64,000 nt of DNA from Bacteriovoracaceae bacterium (GTDB taxonomy: Bacteria; Bdellovibrionota; Bacteriovoracia; Bacteriovoracales; Bacteriovoracaceae). The stretch lies in NCBI GenBank assembly GCA_020630335.1, contig JAHDBN010000002.1, forward strand, positions 62,001 through 126,000, given 5' to 3'. A program made the position numbers and the translations under genes. The notes under the pieces were generated by a model. The model was not told where the DNA came from. It made no database searches and saw nothing but the letters and a program-made list of their open reading frames with translations. Positions 44,593-52,907 of the stretch are shown in pieces. How positions within the stretch are numbered: the stretch's first letter is position 1; each line of letters opens with the position of its first letter.

Positions 44593-45189
44593 ATGTTGTC
44601 AGAATATTCACTAATTTCAAGAGAATTTGTTGATCTGCCAACAGGAAGACTCGAAAGCAGTTTTAAAATCTCAAAAAAAATGAAATTTTCTTTAATTGGA
44701 GAAAATGGAATAGGGAAAACATCACTGTTTAATTACATAAAAAAAAATCATTTTAATACGAATTATTCTTGTTCATTTTTAGATCAAAAGAGATTAGATC
44801 CTCTAGCGAATTTAACAGTAGAAGAGGTTTTTAATTTGTTAGAAGAAGAACTTGATACTAATCAAACTGAAAAAGAAGAATTAATAAATTATTTTGATTT
44901 TAATGATTGCATTCGTAACAAAGTGAAACTTTTATCTGGTGGAGAGAATCAGATTTTAAAAATCATTATCTGCTTTTTCTTGAAAAGAGATCTATATCTA
45001 TTAGATGAGCCATTTTTAAATTTAAGTGTAAAAAATAAAGAACGATTGAAAGAATATTTAATGAATTCAAACAAGACAATCTTAATTATAGATCACCATA
45101 TTGATTTGTTGAAAACTTGCACGGATAAGATCTTTGAGATGAAAAAAAACAAAGATCAGTTAATGATTCAGGAGTATCATTGTGGATGA
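44593..45189 (+). CDS. Small ABC transporter ATP-binding protein
   Basis: 198 residues. Walker A GENGIGKTS near 36-44, signature LSGGENQ near 118-124, Walker B DLYLLDEPF and switch His in IDHHI. It is shorter than typical FecE-like ATPases (about 250). Eight bases overlap the permease gene, so the two form one transporter. GAGGGGAG lies directly before the ATG; a TTG at 44596 is a better spaced alternative. Confidence 0.85.
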   Translation: MLSEYSLISREFVDLPTGRLESSFKISKKMKFSLIGENGIGKTSLFNYIKKNHFNTNYSCSFLDQKRLDPLANLTVEEVFNLLEEELDTNQTEKEELINYFDFNDCIRNKVKLLSGGENQILKIIICFFLKRDLYLLDEPFLNLSVKNKERLKEYLMNSNKTILIIDHHIDLLKTCTDKIFEMKKNKDQLMIQEYHCG

Positions 45190-46045
45190 AATTTATAGAA
45201 TTCTTTGTGCTATGATGATTGGTTTTATATTGAGTAGTGCTGGAAGTTTATCTCAACTCTTGACTCAAAATCCTCTCGCTTCTCCATCGACTATAGGAAT
45301 TCAAGCCATGGCCTTGTTTTCACTTATTTCAGGTTTTTTTATTTCTAAATACTTAGAACTCTCAAACTATGTTTTTTTAGCTTTTTTAGTTTTTGGTGTC
45401 ATTGCCTTGCTTTGGATATTTTTTTTAAACCAAAAGAAAGTGAAGAGTGGGAGTTTCTTTAAAAAACTTATCTTTATAGGTATTTGTTTAAATTTATTAG
45501 TAGGTGCTATTTATTCATTATTACAATTTATTTTATTAAACTTAGGTCAACAATTTCCTTCGGAGTTATGGTTTGGTAGTTTAAAGTTTTTAGGGCAAGA
45601 AGAATTTCTAGCAATTGGATCTATTTTTACTTTGTACTTCATCATGATTTTTTATTTTTCTAAAAATTTAAGACTCTTTATGTTGGGAAGAGATTTTGCT
45701 GCTGGACAGATTTCAAGTATAGAAGAGAGTGAAAAATATATCTTTTTTATGATGTTTCTTGCTGTAGGTATTAGTACTATTTATTGCGGCATCTTTAGTT
45801 TTGTCGGATTAATCTTTCCTCATTTATTTCGCTCTTTTGCTTTTTTTAGAAAAGATATTCACAAAGAAGTTATTCTTGGTGGCCTATTCTCGGGAATCTT
45901 GTTCATGTTGCTAGATCTTTTTTGCTATCATTTACCTATAAGGGGAGCAGAGATACCAGTTGGAATGGTTGTTTCTACAGTTTTTCCTTTAGTTTTTCTT
46001 TGTATTTATCTAAAAAACAACAATTCAATAGATTCTCTTTATTGA
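45182..46045 (+). CDS. FecCD-family ABC permease
   Basis: 287 residues with about eight hydrophobic helices, start GTG overlapping the ATPase gene. The family signature is seen in SSAGSLSQLLTQNPLASPSTIGIQA, and a GLIFPHLFRSF element near 215 matches the cytoplasmic coupling region. Transports iron chelates or cobalamin in relatives; the substrate cannot be told. It is shorter than usual (about 330). Confidence 0.85.
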   Translation: MDEIYRILCAMMIGFILSSAGSLSQLLTQNPLASPSTIGIQAMALFSLISGFFISKYLELSNYVFLAFLVFGVIALLWIFFLNQKKVKSGSFFKKLIFIGICLNLLVGAIYSLLQFILLNLGQQFPSELWFGSLKFLGQEEFLAIGSIFTLYFIMIFYFSKNLRLFMLGRDFAAGQISSIEESEKYIFFMMFLAVGISTIYCGIFSFVGLIFPHLFRSFAFFRKDIHKEVILGGLFSGILFMLLDLFCYHLPIRGAEIPVGMVVSTVFPLVFLCIYLKNNNSIDSLY

Positions 46046-46109
46046 TTTTTTAACTTCCTAAGTTATTCTTATAAACGCTTTGTTTAACTATTTTCAAAAG
46101 GAAATACTA

Positions 46110-46865
46110 ATGAAATTTGTATTATTATCACTTGTTCTTATGATTGGAACTATTGCTTGTAATCCTAAAAAATCTGGATCTAAAAGCGGATCATCTAATA
46201 TCAGTCTTAGTTCTGAAGAGGATAAAGTTTTTTATTCAATGGGTGCAATGATGGGACAATCTTTAACGAGATTAAAATTAAATGATAAAGAGTTTAGTGC
46301 TTTAGAAGCAGGTTTAACTGATTCTGCCAGAGGGACAGAGTTAAAAGTTAAAGCAGCAGATTATCAAGGGAAAATTCAAGAGATGTTTAAAGCTAGAATG
46401 GAAAAGATTGCTGAAGAGCAATCAGGAAAAGGTTTAAAGTATTTAGAAGATGCAGCTAAAAAACCAGGAGCAAAGAAGACTGACTCAGGCTTAGTTTATA
46501 TACAAGAAAAAGCTGGAACAGGAAAATCTCCTAAGGAAACAGATGAAGTAGAAGTTCATTATCACGGTACATTAATTGATGGAACAGTTTTTGATTCATC
46601 TGTTGATAGAAAGCAAACTGCAAAGTTTCCATTAAATAGAGTTATTAAAGGTTGGACGGAAGGACTTCAGTTAATGAAAGAAGGTGGTAAAACTAAATTT
46701 ATTATTCCTTCAGAATTAGCTTATGGAAAGATGGGAGCTCCTCCTAAAATACCAGGTGGATCAACTCTAATTTTTGATGTTGAATTGATTAAAGTTTTAG
46801 GTGAGGCAAAGAAAGAAGCTGAAATGCCTGCTGGTCATTCAAAGCATGATGGACACGGACACTAG
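46110..46865 (+). CDS. FKBP-type peptidyl-prolyl isomerase lipoprotein
   Basis: 251 residues from the ATG at 46110 (AAAAGGAAA before). Lipobox GTIAC (Cys17). Residues 30-125 are the FkpA-like dimerisation domain, and 130-235 the FKBP domain ([20 protein letters not shown] in [25 protein letters not shown]). The tail is His-rich ([10 protein letters not shown]) and could bind metal. A folding helper in the periplasm or on the outer membrane. Confidence 0.93.
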   Translation: MKFVLLSLVLMIGTIACNPKKSGSKSGSSNISLSSEEDKVFYSMGAMMGQSLTRLKLNDKEFSALEAGLTDSARGTELKVKAADYQGKIQEMFKARMEKIAEEQSGKGLKYLEDAAKKPGAKKTDSGLVYIQEKAGTGKSPKETDEVEVHYHGTLIDGTVFDSSVDRKQTAKFPLNRVIKGWTEGLQLMKEGGKTKFIIPSELAYGKMGAPPKIPGGSTLIFDVELIKVLGEAKKEAEMPAGHSKHDGHGH

Positions 46866-46891
46866 AATAAAAATAAAAATTTAAGAATATT

Positions 46892-46918
46892 AAGGGCATC
46901 TTTATGATGCCCTTTTTA
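46892..46918 (+). terminator. Terminator after the FKBP lipoprotein
   Basis: Perfect 9-base stem AAGGGCATC/GATGCCCTT, loop TTTAT, then a T-rich run. Strong on the plus strand. It ends three bases before the stop of the convergent hpd gene and may stop that transcript as well. Confidence 0.85.
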
Positions 46919-46920
46919 TT

Positions 46921-47982
46921 TTAGAGATATCCTCTTTTTGCCTGATCTCTTTCAATTGCATCAAACAATGCTTGAAAGTTTCCTTCACCAAATCCCCAAT
47001 GTTTCTTTCTTTGAATGAACTCAAAAAACAATGAGCCTATATAAGTATCAGTAAAAATTTGAAGTAAGTATCCATCTTTATCACCATCTACCAAAATAGT
47101 GTTTTCTTGAAGTTTTTGAATATCTTCTGTGACTGTAAATGGTCTATCAGGAATAGCTTCATAATATGTATCAGGGACTTCTAAAAATTTAAAATCTCTT
47201 GATCTTAAATCGCTAACTGTAGAAATAATATCAGGAGTCATTAAAGCTATGTGCTGAACACCAGCTCCGTTATGTCTATCAAGATATTCTTGAATCTGAG
47301 ATTTTCCATTTTCTTCGGCAGGTTCATTAATAGGAACTATTACTGAGTTATCTTGTAATTGCATGACTCTTGATTCAAGCCCTGTTTTAGATCCTTTAAT
47401 ATCAAAGTATCTTGTTTCTACAAAACCATAAACTTTTTTATAAAAATCTGCCCAATGATCCATTTCTCCTTTAGGAACATTATTTGTAAAATGATCTATT
47501 CTTGAAACTCTAGTAGCTAAAGGAGTATTGAGTTCATCATTTTCAATTGGAGTTAGGTTTGATCTAAAAACTTCATTAGGCCTTTCAACGAATTCATTTA
47601 AAACATCTCCGAAACCTTGAATAGATGCTCGCTTAATTATGCCAGCTTCAGTTTCTTCGATTTTAAGATCTGCTTTAAGTTCTGCTCCTCTCTTTAGAGC
47701 AGCCTCTAAAGATTTTTCAACACTATCTACTCTAAAAGAAATCTTACAGACCCCTTCGCCATGATCATTAAAATATTGTCTTGCCTGGCCTTCCGGGTTT
47801 GGATCAGCGTTAATTAAAAAATTAATTTGTCCTTGCTTAAAATGAATTTCATGCTCATTTCTGTTTGATCTTTTAAATCCTAAATTAGAAAAATGTTTAG
47901 CAGTTGGAGTGTCTAAGCTTTCAGCACAAAACTTTAAGCAGTCTACACTTTTTAAGCCAATAGGGTTGTTTTCAGTTATCAT
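46921..47982 (-). CDS. hpd: 4-hydroxyphenylpyruvate dioxygenase
   Basis: 353 residues, non-haem iron enzyme of tyrosine breakdown that makes homogentisate. The iron ligands are H164 (RIDHFTNNV), H244 (GVQHIAL) and E321 (FFEFIQR). Also GGNFQALFDAIERDQ-type C-terminus (here EGNFQALFDAIERDQ). No hmgA or fahA nearby in the window, so the rest of the pathway must be elsewhere if present. Confidence 0.96.
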   Translation of the reverse strand: MITENNPIGLKSVDCLKFCAESLDTPTAKHFSNLGFKRSNRNEHEIHFKQGQINFLINADPNPEGQARQYFNDHGEGVCKISFRVDSVEKSLEAALKRGAELKADLKIEETEAGIIKRASIQGFGDVLNEFVERPNEVFRSNLTPIENDELNTPLATRVSRIDHFTNNVPKGEMDHWADFYKKVYGFVETRYFDIKGSKTGLESRVMQLQDNSVIVPINEPAEENGKSQIQEYLDRHNGAGVQHIALMTPDIISTVSDLRSRDFKFLEVPDTYYEAIPDRPFTVTEDIQKLQENTILVDGDKDGYLLQIFTDTYIGSLFFEFIQRKKHWGFGEGNFQALFDAIERDQAKRGYL

Positions 47983-48010
47983 ATTTACCTCGAGTTATAG
48001 TTATTTTAAG

Positions 48011-48874
48011 TTAAGTTCTACTCCATTGATAAGTATCTTTTAAATAATTAAATATATGCGTAGATGCAAGTTCAGGTTGATTATGAGGGAGCTTTTTAGG
48101 TTTTATGACTTTTACCTTATTATCTTGTGAAAGAAGTTTTTCTAGATTCTCCATTCCTTGTGGCCCAATAACCACATCATCTTCTCCTGATATTAAACAA
48201 ATTTCTTGGTTTTTTATAGAAAGCTTAAGTTTTTCTTCTTTTATCCAGTTAAAGACTTGATCAGGGTTTAAATGATCAGAAACCAGTTGTTTTCTGACAT
48301 TAAGAGTTTTTCTAAAAAATGAAGTTGCAAAGAAATGAGTTTTCACTTTTTCATTGAGTCCAAAACCTACCAAGAAGAGTTTTTTATCCTCAATATCGTT
48401 AAATAGAGAAGAGGCCTTTAGCGTCATTAAAGCACCTAAAGAATGCCCTCCAAGCAAAAGATGCTCGCACGCTTGGGTTAGGTGCTGATTTTGAAACTGA
48501 TAGGCAAGTTTATAGAGTCCAGGTGTTTCATTTTTGAAAACTTCAAAAGAACTAATATCATTATAACTTCCTAGATAATGTCCTGGGAGATCAAAGATAG
48601 TTACTGGAATACCATTTTCACTTAATCTCGAGGCCCAAGATATTATTGAACTTTTATGAGACGTGTAGCCATGAGTGAAAATTGCTCTAAACTTGGCCCT
48701 AACTTTAGTTTGATGAGGGATAAAGCTTAAAGAATTAACATTTAGGCTTGATGTTTGTAATTGATGAGGGATAACTTCCACATCATTACTTTCTATAGGT
48801 GCAGCTATATTCAAATTTTTCACTTCTTCATCATAAGATTTTAGTTTTTGATTGACTATCAAAGGGCGAACCAA
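48011..48874 (-). CDS. Alpha/beta hydrolase
   Basis: 287 residues. The nucleophile elbow is GGHSLGALM with S145, and the oxyanion region is FTHGYTSHKS near 66-75. A late ISGEDDVVIGP and HNQPE hold the probable Asp and His of the triad. The start is TTG and its ribosome-binding site is weak; the first residues are uncertain. Lies 28 bases upstream of hpd on the same strand. The substrate is unknown. Confidence 0.8.
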   Translation of the reverse strand: MVRPLIVNQKLKSYDEEVKNLNIAAPIESNDVEVIPHQLQTSSLNVNSLSFIPHQTKVRAKFRAIFTHGYTSHKSSIISWASRLSENGIPVTIFDLPGHYLGSYNDISSFEVFKNETPGLYKLAYQFQNQHLTQACEHLLLGGHSLGALMTLKASSLFNDIEDKKLFLVGFGLNEKVKTHFFATSFFRKTLNVRKQLVSDHLNPDQVFNWIKEEKLKLSIKNQEICLISGEDDVVIGPQGMENLEKLLSQDNKVKVIKPKKLPHNQPELASTHIFNYLKDTYQWSRT

Positions 48875-48880
48875 TAATCT
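48852..48880 (+). promoter_or_regulatory. Sigma70-type promoter of tRNA-Phe
   Basis: TTGACT (5 of 6 matches to the -35 consensus) and TAATCT as a weak -10, separated by 17 bases. The distance to the tRNA is 20 bases. It overlaps the start of the divergent hydrolase gene. Confidence 0.45.
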
Positions 48881-48900
48881 TTTCGGACAGATGACATTGT

Positions 48901-48976
48901 GCCCTCTTAGCTCAGTAGGTAGAGCAAGGGACTGAAAATCCCTGTGTCCGTGGTTCGAACCCGCGAGAGGGCACCA
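48901..48976 (+). tRNA. tRNA-Phe (GAA)
   Basis: 76 bases that fold into a full cloverleaf: acceptor GCCCTCT/AGAGGGC, D-arm with AGCTCAGTAGGTAGAGC, anticodon loop CTGAAAA with GAA at 48934-48936, T-arm with TTCGAAC, discriminator A and an encoded CCA end. Its 3' end is a normal integration target and a broken recombinase gene follows at 49084. Confidence 0.98.
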
Positions 48977-49024
48977 TTCATTTGTAAATTCAATAATATC
49001 AACAACTTAGACAGCGAAAAATAA

Positions 49025-49046
49025 AAATCGGGGATAAATCGGGGAT
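49025..49046. repeat. Tandem 11-bp repeat beside the tRNA-Phe gene
   Basis: AAATCGGGGAT occurs twice head to tail with no mismatch, 48 bases after the tRNA end and 37 bases from the recombinase remnant. The position suggests an integrase arm-type binding site or a leftover of an attachment site. Confidence 0.6.
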
Positions 49047-49083
49047 GTACTTTTCTATTCACTTAGCAATAGATAGTAATCAT

Positions 49084-49200
49084 TTATTCACCAAGGCCCA
49101 TAAATTTAGTGGCAACCTGTAAAAAATCTTGAGAAAGATGAGCGTATCGCATCGTTTCGTCAATTTTTGAATGCGAATATCCTCGCTTAGTAGTGGAACT
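49084..49200 (-). pseudogene. Tyrosine recombinase, C-terminal remnant
   Basis: Translating the minus strand gives 38 residues ending at a stop: GYSHSKIDETMRYAHLSQDF is the final part of a phage-type integrase, with the His of the LGHS box (here YSHS) and the nucleophilic Tyr in MRYAHLS. Upstream of it the frame is lost: stops occur in all frames, and no start, box I or other catalytic region remains. Orientation is towards the tRNA, as expected of an integrated element. A decayed integration module. Confidence 0.85.
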
Positions 49201-49335
49201 TCACTCTAACATTTCGTAATCATTGATCTTTCTTCAACTTTTTTAAAACCAAATTTACAGTTAGTAACGTAAGTACCTAAAAGTTTATACGGCTTTGGTG
49301 AGTTCCGACAAGAGTAGATCCTGAGGACACTAAAA
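49201..49335. other. Decayed sequence between recombinase remnant and terminator
   Basis: About 135 bases without an open frame or recognisable motif; probably further decay of the recombinase or neighbouring cargo. Confidence 0.4.
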
Positions 49336-49359
49336 AGGCCGTAATTTTAATTACGGCCT
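49336..49359 (-). terminator. Hairpin terminator (minus direction)
   Basis: AGGCCGTAATT/AATTACGGCCT, a nearly perfect stem with a minimal loop. On the minus strand it is followed by TTTTTA. It would end the transcript of the secreted-protein gene at 49482-50153, 120 bases upstream on that strand. Confidence 0.7.
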
Positions 49360-49481
49360 AATATCTATTTTAAATCTTTAGAATTAAGTGATAAAAAAAC
49401 TACTAACAATTCCTTAGGAACACCTTTTCTTTTTAACTATCGATTGCCCCTGGAGTCGTTAAGTTATAATTTACTGTTTTT

Positions 49482-50153
49482 TTATTTGCATTTATCGTTT
49501 TTGACAAGTTCCTTAAAAAAATCAGTGAGTTCTTGTAATCTGGCGTCTGACTTGTATTCAATACTATTAATAACAAGTCCATTTAGGTCGATTCGAGCAG
49601 AGTTCGTTCCATAATCGGGCTGATCCATTCTTCGAGAAGAACCACTGTGTGCATTTCTTGTATATAGAAACCTACAAGATTTGTAGTAGAGTCCAGCAAA
49701 CATGTAATCGCCAAAAATCATTAGAGGAGCTTTTTTCTTAGCCATTGTAATTAATTGGTCATTAGTCGAATTTAAAATAACTTCTTTTTCCTTGACGTCA
49801 AAAAATAATTTTAATTTCTCTCGTGGTGTTTCTTTTTCACAAAGTCCATTTAAAATGAGATGCCTCATTAAATGCGCCCCAAAATGTATATTAAAATCAA
49901 ATCTTTGTGGGATCACTTTATATTCAAAAATCTTATTGCTTGAATGACTAATCTGGGCAGTTATAAAAGCTTGATCAACATACAAAGCTTTCATCCTACA
50001 TTCTTTAAAGGTTATGCCACTGTCTTCAATGACGGGGCTGCTGTGTTGCATTGCAAATTGAGTTAAATCCCTAATATTTTTTAGTTCTTGAATACTTAAT
50101 TCATGTCCTAAAATATTAAAACTCAAAAATAAAAATAATCCTAATGCTTTCAT
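49482..50153 (-). CDS. Secreted protein of unknown family, next to tRNA-Phe scar
   Basis: 223 residues. Signal peptide MKALGLFLFLSFNILG-HE. Four cysteines (C52, C104, C159, C222) could form two disulfides. No motif recognised. Strong ribosome-binding site AGAGGAGA before the ATG. Located in the decayed island; its partner gene upstream on the same strand encodes a possible zinc protease. Confidence 0.6.
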   Translation of the reverse strand: MKALGLFLFLSFNILGHELSIQELKNIRDLTQFAMQHSSPVIEDSGITFKECRMKALYVDQAFITAQISHSSNKIFEYKVIPQRFDFNIHFGAHLMRHLILNGLCEKETPREKLKLFFDVKEKEVILNSTNDQLITMAKKKAPLMIFGDYMFAGLYYKSCRFLYTRNAHSGSSRRMDQPDYGTNSARIDLNGLVINSIEYKSDARLQELTDFFKELVKNDKCK

Positions 50154-50207
50154 GAAATCTCCTCTATTTGTTTGTTTTTAAACATGTTATTTTCAATGTG
50201 TTCTCTA

Positions 50208-50981
50208 TTAATAAATATTAATTCTGTAAAAAAATTCATCACTCACGACTAAATATTTATAAAAAAAGTCATCTATGAGTTGGTTTATATTCTGAGCACA
50301 CTTGCTCTTCTCAAGTCCATGGCAACAAGAAGTAAGATCTTCCTTCATTTTATCTAGAGAATAGGGATTGTTCGAGATAGTTCTGTAGGTCTTGTTTTCA
50401 ACAAGCTTTTTGAGCCCCAATCCTTCTGGATATATAGCTTGAGAGCAAGAATAGATATGATCTTTCTTCAGTTTCTCATTCTTATTGACTCGATTGTGCT
50501 GAGTAACTGATAAATTATCGATTCCAAGTGCATGTAGAAATTCATGAAATATAACATTGAAAGGCAGCGTATTATAGAGATATAGTAAAACACTTTTTGA
50601 TGAATATATTGTAGCTTGCTCGAGTGGTCGTTTTTCTATTTTTTCAAGGTCTGTAAGTAAGAAGTCGTTAGAAAGAAAAATTTCTCGTGTTTTTATATTG
50701 AAGTAAGCAAATCGACCAATGCTAAGGTTCTTTATACCTTTTGTGCACACAAATCTAACAGGAGGCATCTCATTTAATTTAGTTTGAATGTCAGTACGAA
50801 GAGTTTGAAGTCTATTTATCCCAAACTCCAAAGTAGTAATAACTACTTGCTCAAGTTTATTGCAAGTTTTATCAAAGATTACTTTATTTTTAAAATCAAG
50901 AGAGAATAAATTATTAGAAATAAGGAAAGCTAGAATAATGAATTTAAAACTAAATATTTTTCTTATGTATAAAAACAACAC
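50208..50981 (-). CDS. Secreted zinc-protease-like protein
   Basis: 257 residues from a GTG with GGGAGA 8 bases upstream. N-terminal hydrophobic signal (FKFIILAFLISNNLFS). The motif HEFLHALGIDN near 146-156 is HExxHxxG, close to the metzincin zinc motif, but position 11 is Asn where His or Asp is expected (Asp lies at position 10). It has several cysteines in the C-terminal part (CCHGLEKSKC). Probably a secreted metalloprotease or an inactive relative. Confidence 0.6.
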   Translation of the reverse strand: MLFLYIRKIFSFKFIILAFLISNNLFSLDFKNKVIFDKTCNKLEQVVITTLEFGINRLQTLRTDIQTKLNEMPPVRFVCTKGIKNLSIGRFAYFNIKTREIFLSNDFLLTDLEKIEKRPLEQATIYSSKSVLLYLYNTLPFNVIFHEFLHALGIDNLSVTQHNRVNKNEKLKKDHIYSCSQAIYPEGLGLKKLVENKTYRTISNNPYSLDKMKEDLTSCCHGLEKSKCAQNINQLIDDFFYKYLVVSDEFFYRINIY

Positions 50982-51083
50982 TTCTTGATCTCCCTTATTA
51001 GTGTCCCATTTTCAGTTGAAACACAGTTATTGTTTAAATTTTTTATACCCATCTTTGACTTAACTTTAAAAAGTTAACATTAG

Positions 51084-51431
51084 CCAGAAAAACATACTTA
51101 TTTTTTAGTTTTCTTACAAGTCTCAGTGGAAGCCCTTACCAAACAAAGTGAGGCGTTTTTGCAACACGAAGATAAATTACCCGATTCGAATAACCGCAAT
51201 CATTCATTTCATGTTGGAAACCATCTAAGATCTCATTAACATTTTGAGCTGAAAGCATCGAGAAAAAGTAGGATGCAGAGAGCTATTGCTCTATTTTCTA
51301 ATCATAGTATTTTATCTCTTACTCATTACAAGAAAAATAGCGTCTGTGTAGCTCTTTTTAAACTAATAAATGATGGGCTTCTCGCTGATCAGATCTCTGC
51401 GCGTTTTTATAAGTGGTTGAAATTAGGTTAA
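51084..51431 (+). pseudogene. Decayed open frame with one internal stop, unknown family
   Basis: A single frame reads through except for a TAA at 51237-51239: first half EALTKQSEAFLQHEDKLPDS..., second half HFELKASRKSRMQRAIALFSN...FYKWLKLG. The second half could also be a 52-residue gene from the ATG at 51273. No family recognised; a transposase or mobile-element protein is possible but not shown. It fits the decay around the tRNA scar. Confidence 0.4.
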
Positions 51432-51635
51432 ATCCGTTTGAGCTACTTGATTATGGGCGATAATCGCTATTCATTTATTAGTCAAAATGAAATATCAATA
51501 AAGCATTTTTTATCAGTTGTAATAATTTTTGCGATACCACAATTGGCTATATATCCTCAGAGCGGAAAAATATACCTCTTTTGATTCAGCATCTCGAGAA
51601 CTCTATGTAATAGTAAAATAACCGATAATAAATAT
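51432..51635. other. Intergenic region, nothing recognised
   Basis: About 200 AT-rich bases before the HNH lipoprotein gene. It must hold that gene's promoter, but I cannot choose a convincing -35/-10 pair. Confidence 0.4.
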
Positions 51636-52814
51636 ATGAAATATTTAATTTTTCTTTTTATTTTAGCGTGTTCTACTCCTCAAAATACTCGATCCATTTC
51701 AGGACTAGAAAAGGTGGAGAAAATAGAAGTTGAAAAAAACGATACCTATCTTGTTGATGAGTTAAAAGTATGTGGGAAAGCTCCTAGAGAGAGATACAAT
51801 CGATCGAAATTTTGGGGAACTATTGCTACAAAGAAAAAAAGTTGCCTAGATGTGACTAGGCTTGTTCTTAATAGAGACAAAATGAAACATCGGGCTTTTG
51901 AGATGGGAGATTCCTCTTTATGTGAAGTGAAAAAAGGAAGTTGGATTGATTATTTTAGTGGAGAAGATTTATCAATAGGAAAAAGTGATGATGAGGTTAA
52001 ACCTGTAGTTACTTTTACTATTCCCTTGAGAACGGTTTTTTACTCTGGTGGGTATAGATGGAGCAAAGAAAAAAGAGCACATTATTTCAATCATATTATT
52101 GATCAAGAACATCATGTGGTCACAAGCAAATCAAGTAATTTAAAAAGACAAAGTGGTGATCCAGCAAAATATATAGGAGATGATTTTGGGAATTTATGTG
52201 CCTACGCTGGGGCCTGGATGAGAATCAAAAAGAAATGGGGAATGTGTGTTTTTCCAACAGAAGCTGAGAGCTTAAAAAAAATAGAGCTTGCTTGTAAAGA
52301 AAGTTACTCTAGAGATGACTGGAGACATTGGATTGATGAAGATAGAGATTGCCTAAGCTCAAGACAGGAAGCATTGATAAGAGATAGTGAGACTGGTTTA
52401 TCAATAGAAAAAAAAGATGGAAAATGTCACCTAAAGGGTGGTTCTTGGCTTGATCCATACTCAGGTGAAACTTACACAGATCCTAAAGAAATGGATATTG
52501 ATCACTTTGTACCTTTAAAAAATGCTCACCTTCATGGAGCTTGGTCTTGGCCAAGTTGGAAGAAAAAAGAGTTTGCAAATTTTATGAACGATCAAGTTCA
52601 CTTGATATCAGTAAGTTATAAAGAAAATAGATCTAAATCTGCTAAGGGCCCGGAAGCTTACCTTCCTAAAAACGAAAAATATATTTGCTCCTATATGAGA
52701 AATTGGCTTAGGATTAAGTCTGATTGGAGCTTGTATCTTAATCAAGATGAATATGATTTCTTAGATCAAAAAAATAAAGAACATAAGTGTAGACTCGATT
52801 TAAAAGTTAAATAG
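51636..52814 (+). CDS. Secreted HNH nuclease-like lipoprotein with two tandem domains, the first degenerate
   Basis: 392 residues, lipobox FILAC (Cys12). It is built of two copies of a DUF1524/GmrSD-C-like HNH unit of about 170 residues. Copy 2 (residues 225-392) has the full set: YSRDDWRHW, CLSSRQEAL, GSWLDPYSGE, the nuclease motif D287-I-D289-H290-FVPL, KNAH, WSW and NRSKSAKGPEAYLP. Copy 1 (about 50-220) aligns over GSWIDYFSGE and AWMRIKKKW but has VVTFTIPL where D-x-D-H is needed. So one active and one dead domain are expected. Secreted DNase activity is inferred. Confidence 0.82.
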   Translation: MKYLIFLFILACSTPQNTRSISGLEKVEKIEVEKNDTYLVDELKVCGKAPRERYNRSKFWGTIATKKKSCLDVTRLVLNRDKMKHRAFEMGDSSLCEVKKGSWIDYFSGEDLSIGKSDDEVKPVVTFTIPLRTVFYSGGYRWSKEKRAHYFNHIIDQEHHVVTSKSSNLKRQSGDPAKYIGDDFGNLCAYAGAWMRIKKKWGMCVFPTEAESLKKIELACKESYSRDDWRHWIDEDRDCLSSRQEALIRDSETGLSIEKKDGKCHLKGGSWLDPYSGETYTDPKEMDIDHFVPLKNAHLHGAWSWPSWKKKEFANFMNDQVHLISVSYKENRSKSAKGPEAYLPKNEKYICSYMRNWLRIKSDWSLYLNQDEYDFLDQKNKEHKCRLDLKVK

Positions 52815-52907
52815 AGAACGTTCCAAACTACTTGAGTGTAATAGTTTATCTTTTGGATAAAATTTATCTATAAATTCTTCAAGGCAAAAATCCATTAAAA
52901 TAATTAA

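Noticed and set aside
49201-51635. Search for a second copy of the tRNA-Phe 3' end as right attachment site
   Set aside because: I did not see a copy of the TTCGAACCC...GAGGGC end in this stretch by eye; a computed search is needed.
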